From positions 1-64,000 of the forward strand of contig JAUVXV010000014.1 in the NCBI GenBank assembly GCA_030603365.1: DNA of 64,000 bases, written 5' to 3'. This document shows positions 10,863 to 20,316 of this stretch, one piece after another. Each line of letters starts with the position of its first letter. Position 1 is the first letter of the stretch. Source of the stretch: Candidatus Heimdallarchaeota archaeon. GTDB taxonomy: Archaea; Asgardarchaeota; Heimdallarchaeia; Heimdallarchaeales; Heimdallarchaeaceae. The notes beneath the pieces were generated by a model. The model saw only the letters and a list, made by a program, of their open reading frames with translations. It was not told where the DNA came from and did no database searches. The position numbers were made by a program, and so were the translations under genes.

Positions 10863-10964
10863 TCAGAGAGGATTACTATTGAGAGGGTAAACATCAAAAA
10901 CAGCAGCTATACTATCAATAACATACAATCCAGATACCCATTCATTAATGATAATGTATAGAAA
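10863..10964 (-). pseudogene. 3' fossil of a beta-helix (NosD-like) gene
   Basis: 33-codon frame FLYIIINEWVSGLYVIDSIAAVFDVYPLNSNPL*, compared with the intact neighbour terminus GSYPIDWEVTSVVDPYPLDTNPLV*. Confidence 0.45.
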
Positions 10965-10988
10965 TTAGAGGAATTGTTTAGAATTTCC

Positions 10989-12101
10989 TCACATTTTAAA
11001 CATTTTTTTATCCTTTCTCTTTCTTTGAATAGAGATTGTTATGATAAACAAGAAGATTAGAAATCCTGAAAGGTATGAAGCTTCTGTTGGGGTTTCTGTT
11101 GGAGTTTCTGTTGGGGTTTCAGTTGGAGTTATTATCTCGTTTAAATTGAATTCTATTGTATCTTCTACTGTAGTATATTCTAGATTTTCATCATACATCA
11201 AAACTGTAATTGTAAGTTTATCATCTGTAACTGAAACATTACAATAGTGATATTCTGCGAAGTATTTATCTCCTGCAATAGCATATTCAGTTGCAATAGG
11301 GGTATAAAGAGGAGCACCTGCTCCACCAGTGGTAATATGAACAATACCATTTCTTGTGGTTTTATAATAGTAATGATCATGTCCTGAAAAAACTAAATCC
11401 ACTCCATATTCTATTAGAATAGGTTCCAAAACAGCTCTTATCACTCTAGAATTTTGATTTCGAGATTCACTTCTTACTGAATAACTTGGTCGATGATACA
11501 TTGCTATTGTAAATGATTTGTTGTTATTCTCTAGATCATCAATAATCCAGTTTTGTTGTTCTGTTGTAATCTCATATTCATAATCATCCTCATGTGTCCA
11601 ATATTCATCGGTGTTAATTATAATGAAGTGAATTTGATTGAAATCAAAACTATAAAATCGTTCATTACCTGGCATTTCAACATTCGCCATGTATGTTGAA
11701 AAATCCATATCCAGAGGTCCATAAGTTCCATTTGGGAATTTATATGTATACATCTCATGGTTTCCTACAGCATAGTAGAACTGAATATCATTCTGGACAA
11801 GCAAATCTATATCTTCATAATATCTATTCCAATCATCTTGTTCTCCGCCATTATTTGCCATATCACCTGTATGAAGAATGAATTCAAGATTGGGATTACT
11901 TAACATAACATCTTCGAAAATAGATTTTCGGATATCATTTGTTATATTTTCATCCCAGTTTCGCGAATCTCCGAAAGCGATAAAATGCCAAGGATCGTAA
12001 GAATCATCTACTTCAATTTGCACTACATTACTGTGTGTATGTATTAAAGAAGAAACGAGAAAGATAATCAAAAATATCAGAGTGGTTAATTTTTTGTTCA
12101 T
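10989..12101 (-). CDS. Secreted, C-terminally anchored metallophosphoesterase (purple acid phosphatase-like)
   Basis: Signal peptide; FGDSRNW, HTGDMANNG, VGNHEMY, SGHDHYYY motifs; Thr/Pro/Glu stalk then TM and KRKR. Confidence 0.88.
   Translation of the reverse strand: MNKKLTTLIFLIIFLVSSLIHTHSNVVQIEVDDSYDPWHFIAFGDSRNWDENITNDIRKSIFEDVMLSNPNLEFILHTGDMANNGGEQDDWNRYYEDIDLLVQNDIQFYYAVGNHEMYTYKFPNGTYGPLDMDFSTYMANVEMPGNERFYSFDFNQIHFIIINTDEYWTHEDDYEYEITTEQQNWIIDDLENNNKSFTIAMYHRPSYSVRSESRNQNSRVIRAVLEPILIEYGVDLVFSGHDHYYYKTTRNGIVHITTGGAGAPLYTPIATEYAIAGDKYFAEYHYCNVSVTDDKLTITVLMYDENLEYTTVEDTIEFNLNEIITPTETPTETPTETPTEASYLSGFLIFLFIITISIQRKRKDKKMFKM
11083..11130. repeat. In-frame 12-bp tandem repeat (4 units) encoding the (TPTE)n surface stalk
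   Basis: Four consecutive units of tctgttggrgtt / tcagttggagtt. Confidence 0.85.
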
Positions 12102-12244
12102 TGATTTATTACCCAGGAGAGTTATTTCATTACTATTGTAAGAAGTACGATATTTAGAGTTTTACATAAGAATAAAATGAAATTAAGAGAAGCAATCCAG
12201 AATACTTTGGAAAAGGAAAATCAAAGAGATATCTAACATGATTT

Positions 12245-13384
12245 CTATTTCTTTTTAGGTTCTAATCGTTCGTAACCATATTTCTCTCTATATTCATCCC
12301 AGTGTTCATTTACTCTACGAATAACATCATCATTTGTATTGTGGGTATTTGGAACATGTTCTCTTTTTTGAGATTCTGCGTAAGCAATCATATCATTCTT
12401 ATACTCTTCCCAACCGTCAATTCTCAGGTCCTTGTATACTTGTTCCATCATTTTTGATGGATCTTTGATGAATTCTTCATACTTAATATGAAAAACATTT
12501 TCTTTAGGAATGAGATGCAAATCTCTGTTTTGGCATTCATAGAGATGCTTATAGTTCTTCAGAATGTCTTGCTTCATCTTTTCCTTATCCCATTTTTGTA
12601 AGGTGTAAAGAGCAAATACTTCATCAAAGAACTTTACTGTGCTAGAATAAACCTTGTAGGGATTTCTATAGGTATGAATGTATTTTGCATTAGGGAACAT
12701 TTTTACAAGGTCTTTAATTCGATAATTATGAGTTGGGTTTTTCAAGAAAAGTTGTTTTCCACCATGACCTAAAGTCAACATTTGAACCAAGTAATAATAT
12801 TTTTTTCTCCATTTGTTATGATGTTTAGGCATTCCTTCAAATGTTAGAAAATCTGAATAAAGATCGAAATTACGTGGAAAAATGAATCCTGTATAGTACC
12901 CATAAGGTGTGCAAGTTCCTATGCAGTATTCCTCTTCTGTTGGCTCATCAGCGCCCATGATAACATTGTCCATTGGTCTTACATCTGGTAAGGAACTTTC
13001 TATTATCCATCGTGTAAATTTGGGAAAACCTAGATAAAAGAGAGTTGCATATCCTTCAATATTTGAGACATAACCCTTTGATTTATCATAAGCCATGAGA
13101 GTCATAAGATATGTTGTACCTGTTCGATAATGACCAATGATGAAAATTGGGTCCTCTTTTATTTCGGTTTTCTTGATTTTTCTATGAAACCTAATTTTCT
13201 GGTAAAAGCGTAAAGGAGTTAGTACTGTCATTAGTCCAACAGCATACAAGAAACGTAAGAAGTATTTTAGATCTACAGCAAATTTGTTATCCCATAGAAC
13301 TTTTAGAAAAGTTGGTAATGAATAACCTGCAAGAAGTTCTTCTTTTACTATTAACCATGTCTTATCTTTACCCATTAATTTCAC
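12245..13384 (-). CDS. Sulfotransferase family protein
   Basis: PIFIIGHYRTGTTYLMTLM (PAPS-binding-like loop), YIHTYRNPYKVYSSTVKFF. Confidence 0.8.
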   Translation of the reverse strand: MKLMGKDKTWLIVKEELLAGYSLPTFLKVLWDNKFAVDLKYFLRFLYAVGLMTVLTPLRFYQKIRFHRKIKKTEIKEDPIFIIGHYRTGTTYLMTLMAYDKSKGYVSNIEGYATLFYLGFPKFTRWIIESSLPDVRPMDNVIMGADEPTEEEYCIGTCTPYGYYTGFIFPRNFDLYSDFLTFEGMPKHHNKWRKKYYYLVQMLTLGHGGKQLFLKNPTHNYRIKDLVKMFPNAKYIHTYRNPYKVYSSTVKFFDEVFALYTLQKWDKEKMKQDILKNYKHLYECQNRDLHLIPKENVFHIKYEEFIKDPSKMMEQVYKDLRIDGWEEYKNDMIAYAESQKREHVPNTHNTNDDVIRRVNEHWDEYREKYGYERLEPKKK

Positions 13385-13470
13385 CCTTTAAGGCGTCTAG
13401 AAATCCAATTGACGAAAAAAGACTGAAGTTATTTATAATATTTTACTTGAAAAACAAAAAAATAAGAAAA

Positions 13471-13490
13471 AAAGAGATTAAACTCTCTTT
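13471..13490 (-). terminator. Hairpin with T-run overlapping the stop codon of the 13478 gene
   Basis: Minus strand: AAAGAGA-GTTTAA-TCTCTTT followed by a T-rich tract; the TAA stop is in the loop. Confidence 0.5.
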
Positions 13491-14536
13491 CTTTTAATAA
13501 CCAAAGCAGCTGCAGCTAGAACTGGGATTGCGAAAAGAGCAAACCAAGCAGCACTAACACCAGTTGCATCAGCTACACCTAAAACAGGATCATGTACTAG
13601 TTTTAGACCATCACCATAATTTGGATAAACTAGAAGTAAGTTGATATATTCCATGCCAAAAGCCATCCCTTGACCGAAGTCCATATCATATCCAAAACTT
13701 GCAGCAGTAGCTATAACATTAACAGTTTCTAGATAAGTATCCTCTTGATCAAAGATATCAGCTTGAGGAGCCCAAGCAAAATATGCAATTAGTCTGTCTT
13801 TGTCATCTGTAAAACCAACACCATCTCTAGTGTAGTTTTGTGTTCTATCTGCCATAAATTCTTCTGTATTATTGATTCTAATTGCATCTTCTGGTTGACT
13901 AACTTGGTCACCAGATTGAACTCTATGACGATATTGATTTTCATGAACTTTAACATTGAAAACTAATCCAGCAGCTTGTGGGGAGAAGTTCCAATTATTA
14001 ACAATGATATCAAATTTGATCTCCTTGAGACCTTTTGTAGCATATGTTACTGTGGTTTCATCATCAAGTTCTTGAGTAACAACTATATCTTCAAGATAAA
14101 TATGATAAACAAAGGAAATGGTTGCACCATTGTCTAGAACTGAAGATGTTTGTGTAGCTATAATTTCATTAGTGAAATTTTCACTTGTTACAGTCCAATC
14201 AATTGATGGAGAAGCTAAATTATAGATTTTTCCTCCTAGTAGTTCATCTCGACTATCTACTATTAGATCATCTCCAAAGATTTCAGCTATATGGTAGAAA
14301 CCTATGTGGAACATTGTAGCGTCTCTTCTACCAGGGTCATCATCTGTTAACCAGAAAATTATATCAGGTTTACCTTCATTAAGCTTCACTGTAATATAAG
14401 GAGTTTTTATGAAAACTGAACCTTCTCTTTTCTCAATACTTCCTTCAGCAGGAGGCATAGCAACTGCGTTTGAAATTGAAGAAAATACGAACAATGAGAT
14501 AAATCCAATCATCAGTATTTTGTGTGTTGTTTTCAT
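13478..14536 (-). CDS. Secreted surface protein with C-terminal TM anchor, unknown function
   Basis: N-terminal signal peptide; C-terminal AAWFALFAIPVLAAAALVIKRKRV. Confidence 0.7.
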   Translation of the reverse strand: MKTTHKILMIGFISLFVFSSISNAVAMPPAEGSIEKREGSVFIKTPYITVKLNEGKPDIIFWLTDDDPGRRDATMFHIGFYHIAEIFGDDLIVDSRDELLGGKIYNLASPSIDWTVTSENFTNEIIATQTSSVLDNGATISFVYHIYLEDIVVTQELDDETTVTYATKGLKEIKFDIIVNNWNFSPQAAGLVFNVKVHENQYRHRVQSGDQVSQPEDAIRINNTEEFMADRTQNYTRDGVGFTDDKDRLIAYFAWAPQADIFDQEDTYLETVNVIATAASFGYDMDFGQGMAFGMEYINLLLVYPNYGDGLKLVHDPVLGVADATGVSAAWFALFAIPVLAAAALVIKRKRV

Positions 14537-14624
14537 TTTTAATACCTAACATACATTGAAAACGACAATATATGAGATATCGGTTATGTCAGAGTTTCAC
14601 ACGGGTTTGCAACCGTTGGCAACG

Positions 14625-15668
14625 TTATTCAATCACTGTTCTACCATCGTCAGTAAGATAAATAACATAGGTTCTTCCCCATTTTTCTCTCTTGATTAAA
14701 CCTCTTAGTTCTAATGGAACAAGATTTCTAGAAATTTTCGATTTACTGTAGCCTGTTATATCACATAACTCTTTTTGACTCACTTTGCCTCGATTATCAT
14801 AAATGATCTTGATGAGTGACTTTTGATTGTCAGTCAGAAGTGTCATGCCTATTTTCTTCATAGCTTTCTTTTCTCTATATCTTATTAACCACGATATTCC
14901 ACTTATACCTATGAAAACACCAACAAGGATACCTATTAGAAACAATGTTGATCCTTTTTCCCAGAAATTAAGAGGTTCTTCTGAAATAAGGGGTTCATCG
15001 AATCTGATTAAAAAGAATGGATTAGATGCAGATGCTTGGTTTTCAAGAATCCAAGTTGTTTTTATTCTATTTTTCTCCAAAACTTGAGTGGAATTGTTTG
15101 GATAGAGAGATGGTGTACTGTCTGCAAATTCATGCATAAAGCTCTTCTCAGGCAAATAAATAATCATCTTATACGTATTTGTATGATAAGAGATTGTAGA
15201 ATAGAATTCAAACGAATAATATATAGGATCTTCTCCTAAAGGAGTAAGAAAAGTGTTTAGTTCATATTTTACTGTGAAAGAAGCAGTATCGTTCTGTTCA
15301 AGCTCTGTTCTGAAATTCACTCTCACTGTATTACTGCTGTTTGATATAACAAACCAGTTGAAACTTAAGGCTCCTTCTCCATCTTCGACCAACAATGTAT
15401 TTAGAGAAGAATTAAACCATAAATCAATGTATGAGATATTTGCCGTATCAGTGTTCTCCACAACAAAGGATTCTTGAACTGATATTTGATTAGGTGTATA
15501 AATATCAATTGTAGTTACATGAGATCTAACATTTACAGATTCTTGATTGATGACAACATCATCACTTATAGTTGAATTTTTAGCTAATGTCATTGAAAAG
15601 GAAATTAACAACAATAGTGTAGAAATTACGATTATGGATGCTATTTTTTTAGTAGTAGTAGATCTCAA
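14625..15668 (-). CDS. Membrane-anchored one-component regulator, paralog of 9690..10718
   Basis: Same architecture; C-terminus NQKSLIKIIYDNRGKVSQKELCDITGYSKSKISRNLVPLELRGLIKREKWGRTYVIYLTDDGRTVIE. Confidence 0.78.
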   Translation of the reverse strand: MRSTTTKKIASIIVISTLLLLISFSMTLAKNSTISDDVVINQESVNVRSHVTTIDIYTPNQISVQESFVVENTDTANISYIDLWFNSSLNTLLVEDGEGALSFNWFVISNSSNTVRVNFRTELEQNDTASFTVKYELNTFLTPLGEDPIYYSFEFYSTISYHTNTYKMIIYLPEKSFMHEFADSTPSLYPNNSTQVLEKNRIKTTWILENQASASNPFFLIRFDEPLISEEPLNFWEKGSTLFLIGILVGVFIGISGISWLIRYREKKAMKKIGMTLLTDNQKSLIKIIYDNRGKVSQKELCDITGYSKSKISRNLVPLELRGLIKREKWGRTYVIYLTDDGRTVIE

Positions 15669-15754
15669 GTTAAACTTATGTGGGAAGCATCAGATAAAAA
15701 AATTTCCTTTTGATGCAAGGAATGAAAAAAGTGAAGTGGAATTGGATTTCACAT

Positions 15755-16621
15755 TCATAGAGTGTCTATAAACTCGATTATTTGTTTTGTAAAATCAGCT
15801 GCTCCTGGCAAGTGATGCATGTACAAGAAACTAGGTACTTGAATATAGGTACTAGTAGGTACTAAATCAACACAAATTTGTGTTTCATTATCTACATGAA
15901 GATCTTCATCAATAGCCCCAACCATCAGAGAAGGAGTCTTGATTTTTTTGAAATCCTCTGTTCCATCCCACCAAGTAACCCAACAAGTTTTCTTCCATCT
16001 CATAGCACTTGCAGTTCCTATATATTGTTTATATCGGTCTCTTTGAACTCCTTCCTTCACAACTGTACCTACCCAGATTTTTCCAACGAATTTAAGCAGT
16101 CCATTTATTACGAAACTAGGAATAAAATGAGTTATGAAGATCAATTTTGATGGAAGTTTAGGTGTTCTTACAGGACCGACCATTATTAGTGCTAGAGGGT
16201 CTATCCATTCTTCTGCTAGTGCTCTTGATGTATAGAGAGCTGAAGAGCTTGCACAAAAAATTATTGTCTTTTTGGGATCAAGTTTCAATCCTTCTAATGT
16301 TTCTTTAATATCTAATCCTGATCTATTCATGTTGCCTTTATGCTTCCATTTAACTTTAGAAGTTATCTTGTCTCTTGTTTCTAATACATACAAGTTGTAA
16401 TGTTCATAGAGACAATCCCACAGATCATTCCATGACATTGGAACTGAAGCATAACCTGGTATGAAAAGTATGTTGCAATTTTTAGGACGGTTTCCTTTTT
16501 TTGTGAAATATACAAGTAGTTCTGCTCCATCCGACATAGGAACATAAATTCTTTCTGCTTCATTATAGAAAAGAGCTTCTTGAGTATACTCTTCTTTTGG
16601 TTCTTTGTTCTTAGAATTCAT
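15755..16621 (-). CDS. Alpha/beta hydrolase
   Basis: NILFIPGYASVPMSW, CASSSALYTSRALAEEW, C-terminal MHHLPGA. Confidence 0.7.
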   Translation of the reverse strand: MNSKNKEPKEEYTQEALFYNEAERIYVPMSDGAELLVYFTKKGNRPKNCNILFIPGYASVPMSWNDLWDCLYEHYNLYVLETRDKITSKVKWKHKGNMNRSGLDIKETLEGLKLDPKKTIIFCASSSALYTSRALAEEWIDPLALIMVGPVRTPKLPSKLIFITHFIPSFVINGLLKFVGKIWVGTVVKEGVQRDRYKQYIGTASAMRWKKTCWVTWWDGTEDFKKIKTPSLMVGAIDEDLHVDNETQICVDLVPTSTYIQVPSFLYMHHLPGAADFTKQIIEFIDTL

Positions 16622-16708
16622 GAATGTAAATCACTTCGAAGAAGCTGTATAAAAAATATTGGAATTATGCTAAAATTTCTAGGTTGAAACTCGTTTAAAG
16701 ATTACTTT

Positions 16709-16733
16709 ATTTACTTCTTTATAGTAAGTAAAT
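16709..16733. promoter_or_regulatory. Inverted repeat ATTTACTT-N9-AAGTAAAT upstream of the CoA-biosynthesis genes
   Basis: 8-bp perfect arms ending ~10 bp before the TTG start at 16743. Confidence 0.45.
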
Positions 16734-16742
16734 TAGATTGAA

Positions 16743-17525
16743 TTGGCAATTCCAAATGATCATCCTAGAGCTCAATCATTAAAGATTAGAGAACAAATCA
16801 TTGAAGGTATGCACAACAACATAGTAGCTGAAGCAGGTCTAATTGCTCATGGAAGAGGGGAAGCTTTTGACTATCTTATAGGAGAGGAATCTCCTACTTA
16901 TGCAATTGAGCAACAAGATGCAGCTGTTGCACTTTTACTCACAGCTGAAAAACCAGTTTTTTCTGTTAATGGAAATGTAACTGCTTTATGTGCAGCAGAA
17001 GTAGTTGAGTTTTCTGAGCTTCTTAATGTTCCTATAGAAATCAATCTATTCTATCGAAGAGAAGAGAGAGCTAAAATAGTTGCTGAAAAATTAGTTGAAT
17101 CAGGAGCTAAAAACATTCTAGGTCTTGATCCAGAGTTTCAGACAATCATAACTGAATTATCCCATTCTAGAAGAATTGTTGACAAAAGAGGTATTCATTC
17201 AGCTGATGTTGTTTTTGTTCCTTTAGAGGATGGAGACCGAACCATGGCACTTAGAAAGATGGGTAAACAAGTTATTACTGTGGATTTAAATCCCATCTCA
17301 AGAACGTCTGTTTGGTCAAATATTACTATTGTAAACAATATAATTCGAACTATTCCAGAGATGATTTCAACTGCTAAAGAGCTTCAGAAAATGAATCAAA
17401 AAGAGCTTTTGGAAATTGTTAATTCATTTGATAACAATAAATCTTTAAGAGAAAGTCTGGAACATATTTCAGATAGATTAGACAAACTTGCTAGAGTAGC
17501 ACTGGATGGACTTGAGAAAATTTGA
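16743..17525 (+). CDS. 4-phosphopantoate--beta-alanine ligase (archaeal phosphopantothenate synthetase)
   Basis: HPRAQSLKIREQIIEGMHNNIVAEAGLIAHGRGEAFDYLIGE, SVNGNVTALCA, ALRKMGKQVITVDLNPISRTS. Confidence 0.92.
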   Translation: MAIPNDHPRAQSLKIREQIIEGMHNNIVAEAGLIAHGRGEAFDYLIGEESPTYAIEQQDAAVALLLTAEKPVFSVNGNVTALCAAEVVEFSELLNVPIEINLFYRREERAKIVAEKLVESGAKNILGLDPEFQTIITELSHSRRIVDKRGIHSADVVFVPLEDGDRTMALRKMGKQVITVDLNPISRTSVWSNITIVNNIIRTIPEMISTAKELQKMNQKELLEIVNSFDNNKSLRESLEHISDRLDKLARVALDGLEKI

Positions 17526-18351
17526 AGAAGGTGTAAGAATGACAGCATCGAAGAAAATAACAGTAAAGGATTTTCAAACTATGAAAGAAGAGGGAGAGAA
17601 AATAACTATGATCTCTGCCTACACTTATCCAATTGCTAAGATTATAGATGAGATAGGTATTGAATCTATATTAGTTGGAGATTCCTTAGGGATGACGATT
17701 CTTGGATATGAAAATACTCTTGAGGTAACTATGGAGGATTCAATACGTCATAGTCAAGCTGTAGCTAGAGGTACAAACAGAGCACTTGTTATTGGAGATT
17801 TACCCTTTCTTTCTTACGGAATAGATGATCATGAAACTGTCAGAAATGCAGGGAGATTAATCAAGGAAGGTAGATGTGAGGCAGTGAAACTGGAAGGTGG
17901 GAGAGAAAGAAAAGAGGAAATTCAAGAAATTAAAGCAATAGGAATTCCAGTTCTGGGACATATTGGATTAACTCCAACTTACATAAATGAATTAGGTGGA
18001 TACAAAGTACAAGGAAAGAGTACTAAGGCAGAGGAACGATTAGTCGAGGACGCTAAAATTCTAGAAGAAGCAGGAGTCTTTGGGTTGGTAATTGAATCAG
18101 TTCCTTGGAAATTAGCTAAAAAAATATCCGAAAATTTAACTATCCCAACTATTGGAATCGGAGCAGGACAGTACTGTGATGGACAAGTTCTTGTTATAGA
18201 CGATTTAATAGGTCTGACTTCAGATTTGAAACCGAAATTTGTAAAACAATTTGCAAATGTAGGTTCTATAATTGCTGATGCTGTGAAAGAATATCTAGAA
18301 GAAGTAAAATCGAACAAATATCCTTCTGAAGAACACAGGTATGGTAATTAA
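17506..18351 (+). CDS. panB: 3-methyl-2-oxobutanoate hydroxymethyltransferase; start probably the ATG at 17539
   Basis: KITMISAYTYPIAKIIDEIGIESILVGDSLGMTILGYENTLEVTMEDSIRHSQAVARG; GHIGLTPTYINELGGYKVQGK; GIGAGQYCDGQVLV. Confidence 0.95.
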   Translation: MDLRKFEEGVRMTASKKITVKDFQTMKEEGEKITMISAYTYPIAKIIDEIGIESILVGDSLGMTILGYENTLEVTMEDSIRHSQAVARGTNRALVIGDLPFLSYGIDDHETVRNAGRLIKEGRCEAVKLEGGRERKEEIQEIKAIGIPVLGHIGLTPTYINELGGYKVQGKSTKAEERLVEDAKILEEAGVFGLVIESVPWKLAKKISENLTIPTIGIGAGQYCDGQVLVIDDLIGLTSDLKPKFVKQFANVGSIIADAVKEYLEEVKSNKYPSEEHRYGN

Positions 18352-19232
18352 CCATATTTTTTTACAGTGTTATAACAGATTTCTTCTTCTATATAATTAT
18401 CAAAATTAGATATCTCTGAACTATTTTTATACACTATAAAAACACCATTTCCTAGCATAATTTGACATACTAAGACTTCCTCATTTTCTGTTTCTTGCAT
18501 GATTTTCATGATATCAGGTGTAGCAAGATATGAGGTGACAGAAAATTGTCTAGAGATAGTAGCAAAACTTCTGATAGAAGGATTTTCATAGAATCCAGAC
18601 ATAAAAAGACGACCTACTTTATTGATTTGTTCTTTCCATTTGTCACTCCTAATAACAGATTTTGTTTCAATAGGTCCAAGGGATAGAGTTGCTACTTTGT
18701 AGGAGTTTTCAAGGATATTTTTTGCTTCACCCAGACTAGGGGAGCCTGCTTTAGTTCTATATTCCCACCCTCCTTGCAATAGACCAATAACATCTCCCAA
18801 ACCGCTTCCATTAACCACCTCTGCCTTGTGAGCTAGATTATATAGTTCTTCTTGTGAGAGATTTAACTCTAAAAATTCATTTAATGCCATAGCACAGCCA
18901 ATTGCACCCGATGCACTAGCTCCAAAACCACATGATAAAGGAACTTCAAATTCATGAAAAATTGAAAGAGGTATATCTAATTCTGAAGTAGTGCTTTTAT
19001 GTGATAGGCATTGTTTAAGAACATAATTTGTTATATTTGCTTGATCAGCTACAACCTCTTTTCCATTGAAATAGAAATGAGTTTTCTTGTCATCAGAGTT
19101 TTCTATCCATGTTGTAGTCCCCCTAGAAATTGAGAATCCAGCTCCCAATGATCCTTGTTGAAGTGGATCTGGATTTTTATCTTCAATTGTAAATATACCT
19201 GTAATGTGTGACGCAACCCAATATTTTGACAT
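18348..19232 (-). CDS. Pantoate kinase (GHMP family)
   Basis: SHITGIFTIEDKNPDPLQQGSLGAGFSISRG; PLSCGFGASASGAIGCAMALNE (GHMP glycine-rich loop). Confidence 0.9.
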   Translation of the reverse strand: MSKYWVASHITGIFTIEDKNPDPLQQGSLGAGFSISRGTTTWIENSDDKKTHFYFNGKEVVADQANITNYVLKQCLSHKSTTSELDIPLSIFHEFEVPLSCGFGASASGAIGCAMALNEFLELNLSQEELYNLAHKAEVVNGSGLGDVIGLLQGGWEYRTKAGSPSLGEAKNILENSYKVATLSLGPIETKSVIRSDKWKEQINKVGRLFMSGFYENPSIRSFATISRQFSVTSYLATPDIMKIMQETENEEVLVCQIMLGNGVFIVYKNSSEISNFDNYIEEEICYNTVKKYG

Positions 19233-19242
19233 TTTACCACTT

Positions 19243-20208
19243 CTAAAGAGATCTTAAATCGAGAATTACCTGTTCTTTTGGAACATTTCCCTCAGATATT
19301 TGCTTTACTAATTCGTTTATCTTTTCATTTGCTGGAACTTTTATTCCCTTTTCTTTTGCTATTTCTACTATTTGACCATTAAGTACATCTATTTCTGTTC
19401 TTTTTCCACCTTCTATGTCTTGTAGCATAGAAGCTTTGTGATTGTATGTTTCTTCTACTATTCTCTCAATTATTTGTATTGATTCATCAAATGTAATTGA
19501 TATTTCTTCAGGAATTATTGATAACATCTCAAGAATTACAGTCCTAATTATTCTGTTTAGAAAAGTGTCTTTTAGAACTTCTCCATTTGTTAACTGAGTA
19601 ATAGCAGCAAGAGGACCAATTGTACAATTAACAGTAGTCTTCAACCAGATTTCTTTCTGAATTTCTTTAGCAATATCAACAGATAAACCGATTTGTGTAA
19701 GAATATCTTTCCAATTGTTTATTGTTTCCTTTTCTTTAAAATTAACAGCACCTAAGATAGTATGACCAACATTAGCTTCAAATGTTTCATTCTTTTTTTC
19801 TCTATAAGCTGCAAGAGAAGTTAGAGCTCTACTTATTTTCCATTTCTCATTGGTCTTAAGGAAAGGGTTTTCGATATCTAAACCATTCTGAAATAATAAA
19901 ATCGAAGCTGTTGAGCTCAAATTTCGTTGCAAATCTTCAACAATAAGTTCATTCATCCATGATTTAGTAGTTACAATACATTTATTGAAAATACGATCTT
20001 CTGGAAGCACGTTATATATTTCGCAATTGAGCAATTTAGGACTTACATCTGTTGTTAACTTAACTCTTAAACCTTTTTTCCTAATTAATTTTGAACTTTT
20101 TACAGAAGTTAAACATACAACTTTGTATTTCTTTAAGTTTAATCTTCGATAAAGAACTGAGCCTATAGCTCCTAAACCTACAATAAGAATGGTTTTTTTG
20201 TTCTTCAC
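19243..20208 (-). CDS. panE: 2-dehydropantoate 2-reductase
   Basis: ILIVGLGAIGSVLYRRL Rossmann motif; EIWLKTTVNCTIGPLAAITQLTNGE; HKASMLQDIEGGKRTEIDVLNGQIVE. Confidence 0.92.
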   Translation of the reverse strand: MKNKKTILIVGLGAIGSVLYRRLNLKKYKVVCLTSVKSSKLIRKKGLRVKLTTDVSPKLLNCEIYNVLPEDRIFNKCIVTTKSWMNELIVEDLQRNLSSTASILLFQNGLDIENPFLKTNEKWKISRALTSLAAYREKKNETFEANVGHTILGAVNFKEKETINNWKDILTQIGLSVDIAKEIQKEIWLKTTVNCTIGPLAAITQLTNGEVLKDTFLNRIIRTVILEMLSIIPEEISITFDESIQIIERIVEETYNHKASMLQDIEGGKRTEIDVLNGQIVEIAKEKGIKVPANEKINELVKQISEGNVPKEQVILDLRSL

Positions 20209-20316
20209 AGAGATGGAAGTGATTCATTCAATAAAAGGTTTTTCAGAGGAATATACACCAAGTGAAATTTATCTACTAGGCATAACTTTATTTTGTTTTT
20301 TTCTAACAAACTAATC

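Noticed and set aside
11083-11130. Possible CRISPR-like short repeats
   Set aside because: 12-bp direct repeat without spacers, in frame, encoding a TPTE stalk.
17979-18317. 112-aa minus-strand ORF
   Set aside because: Antisense to panB.
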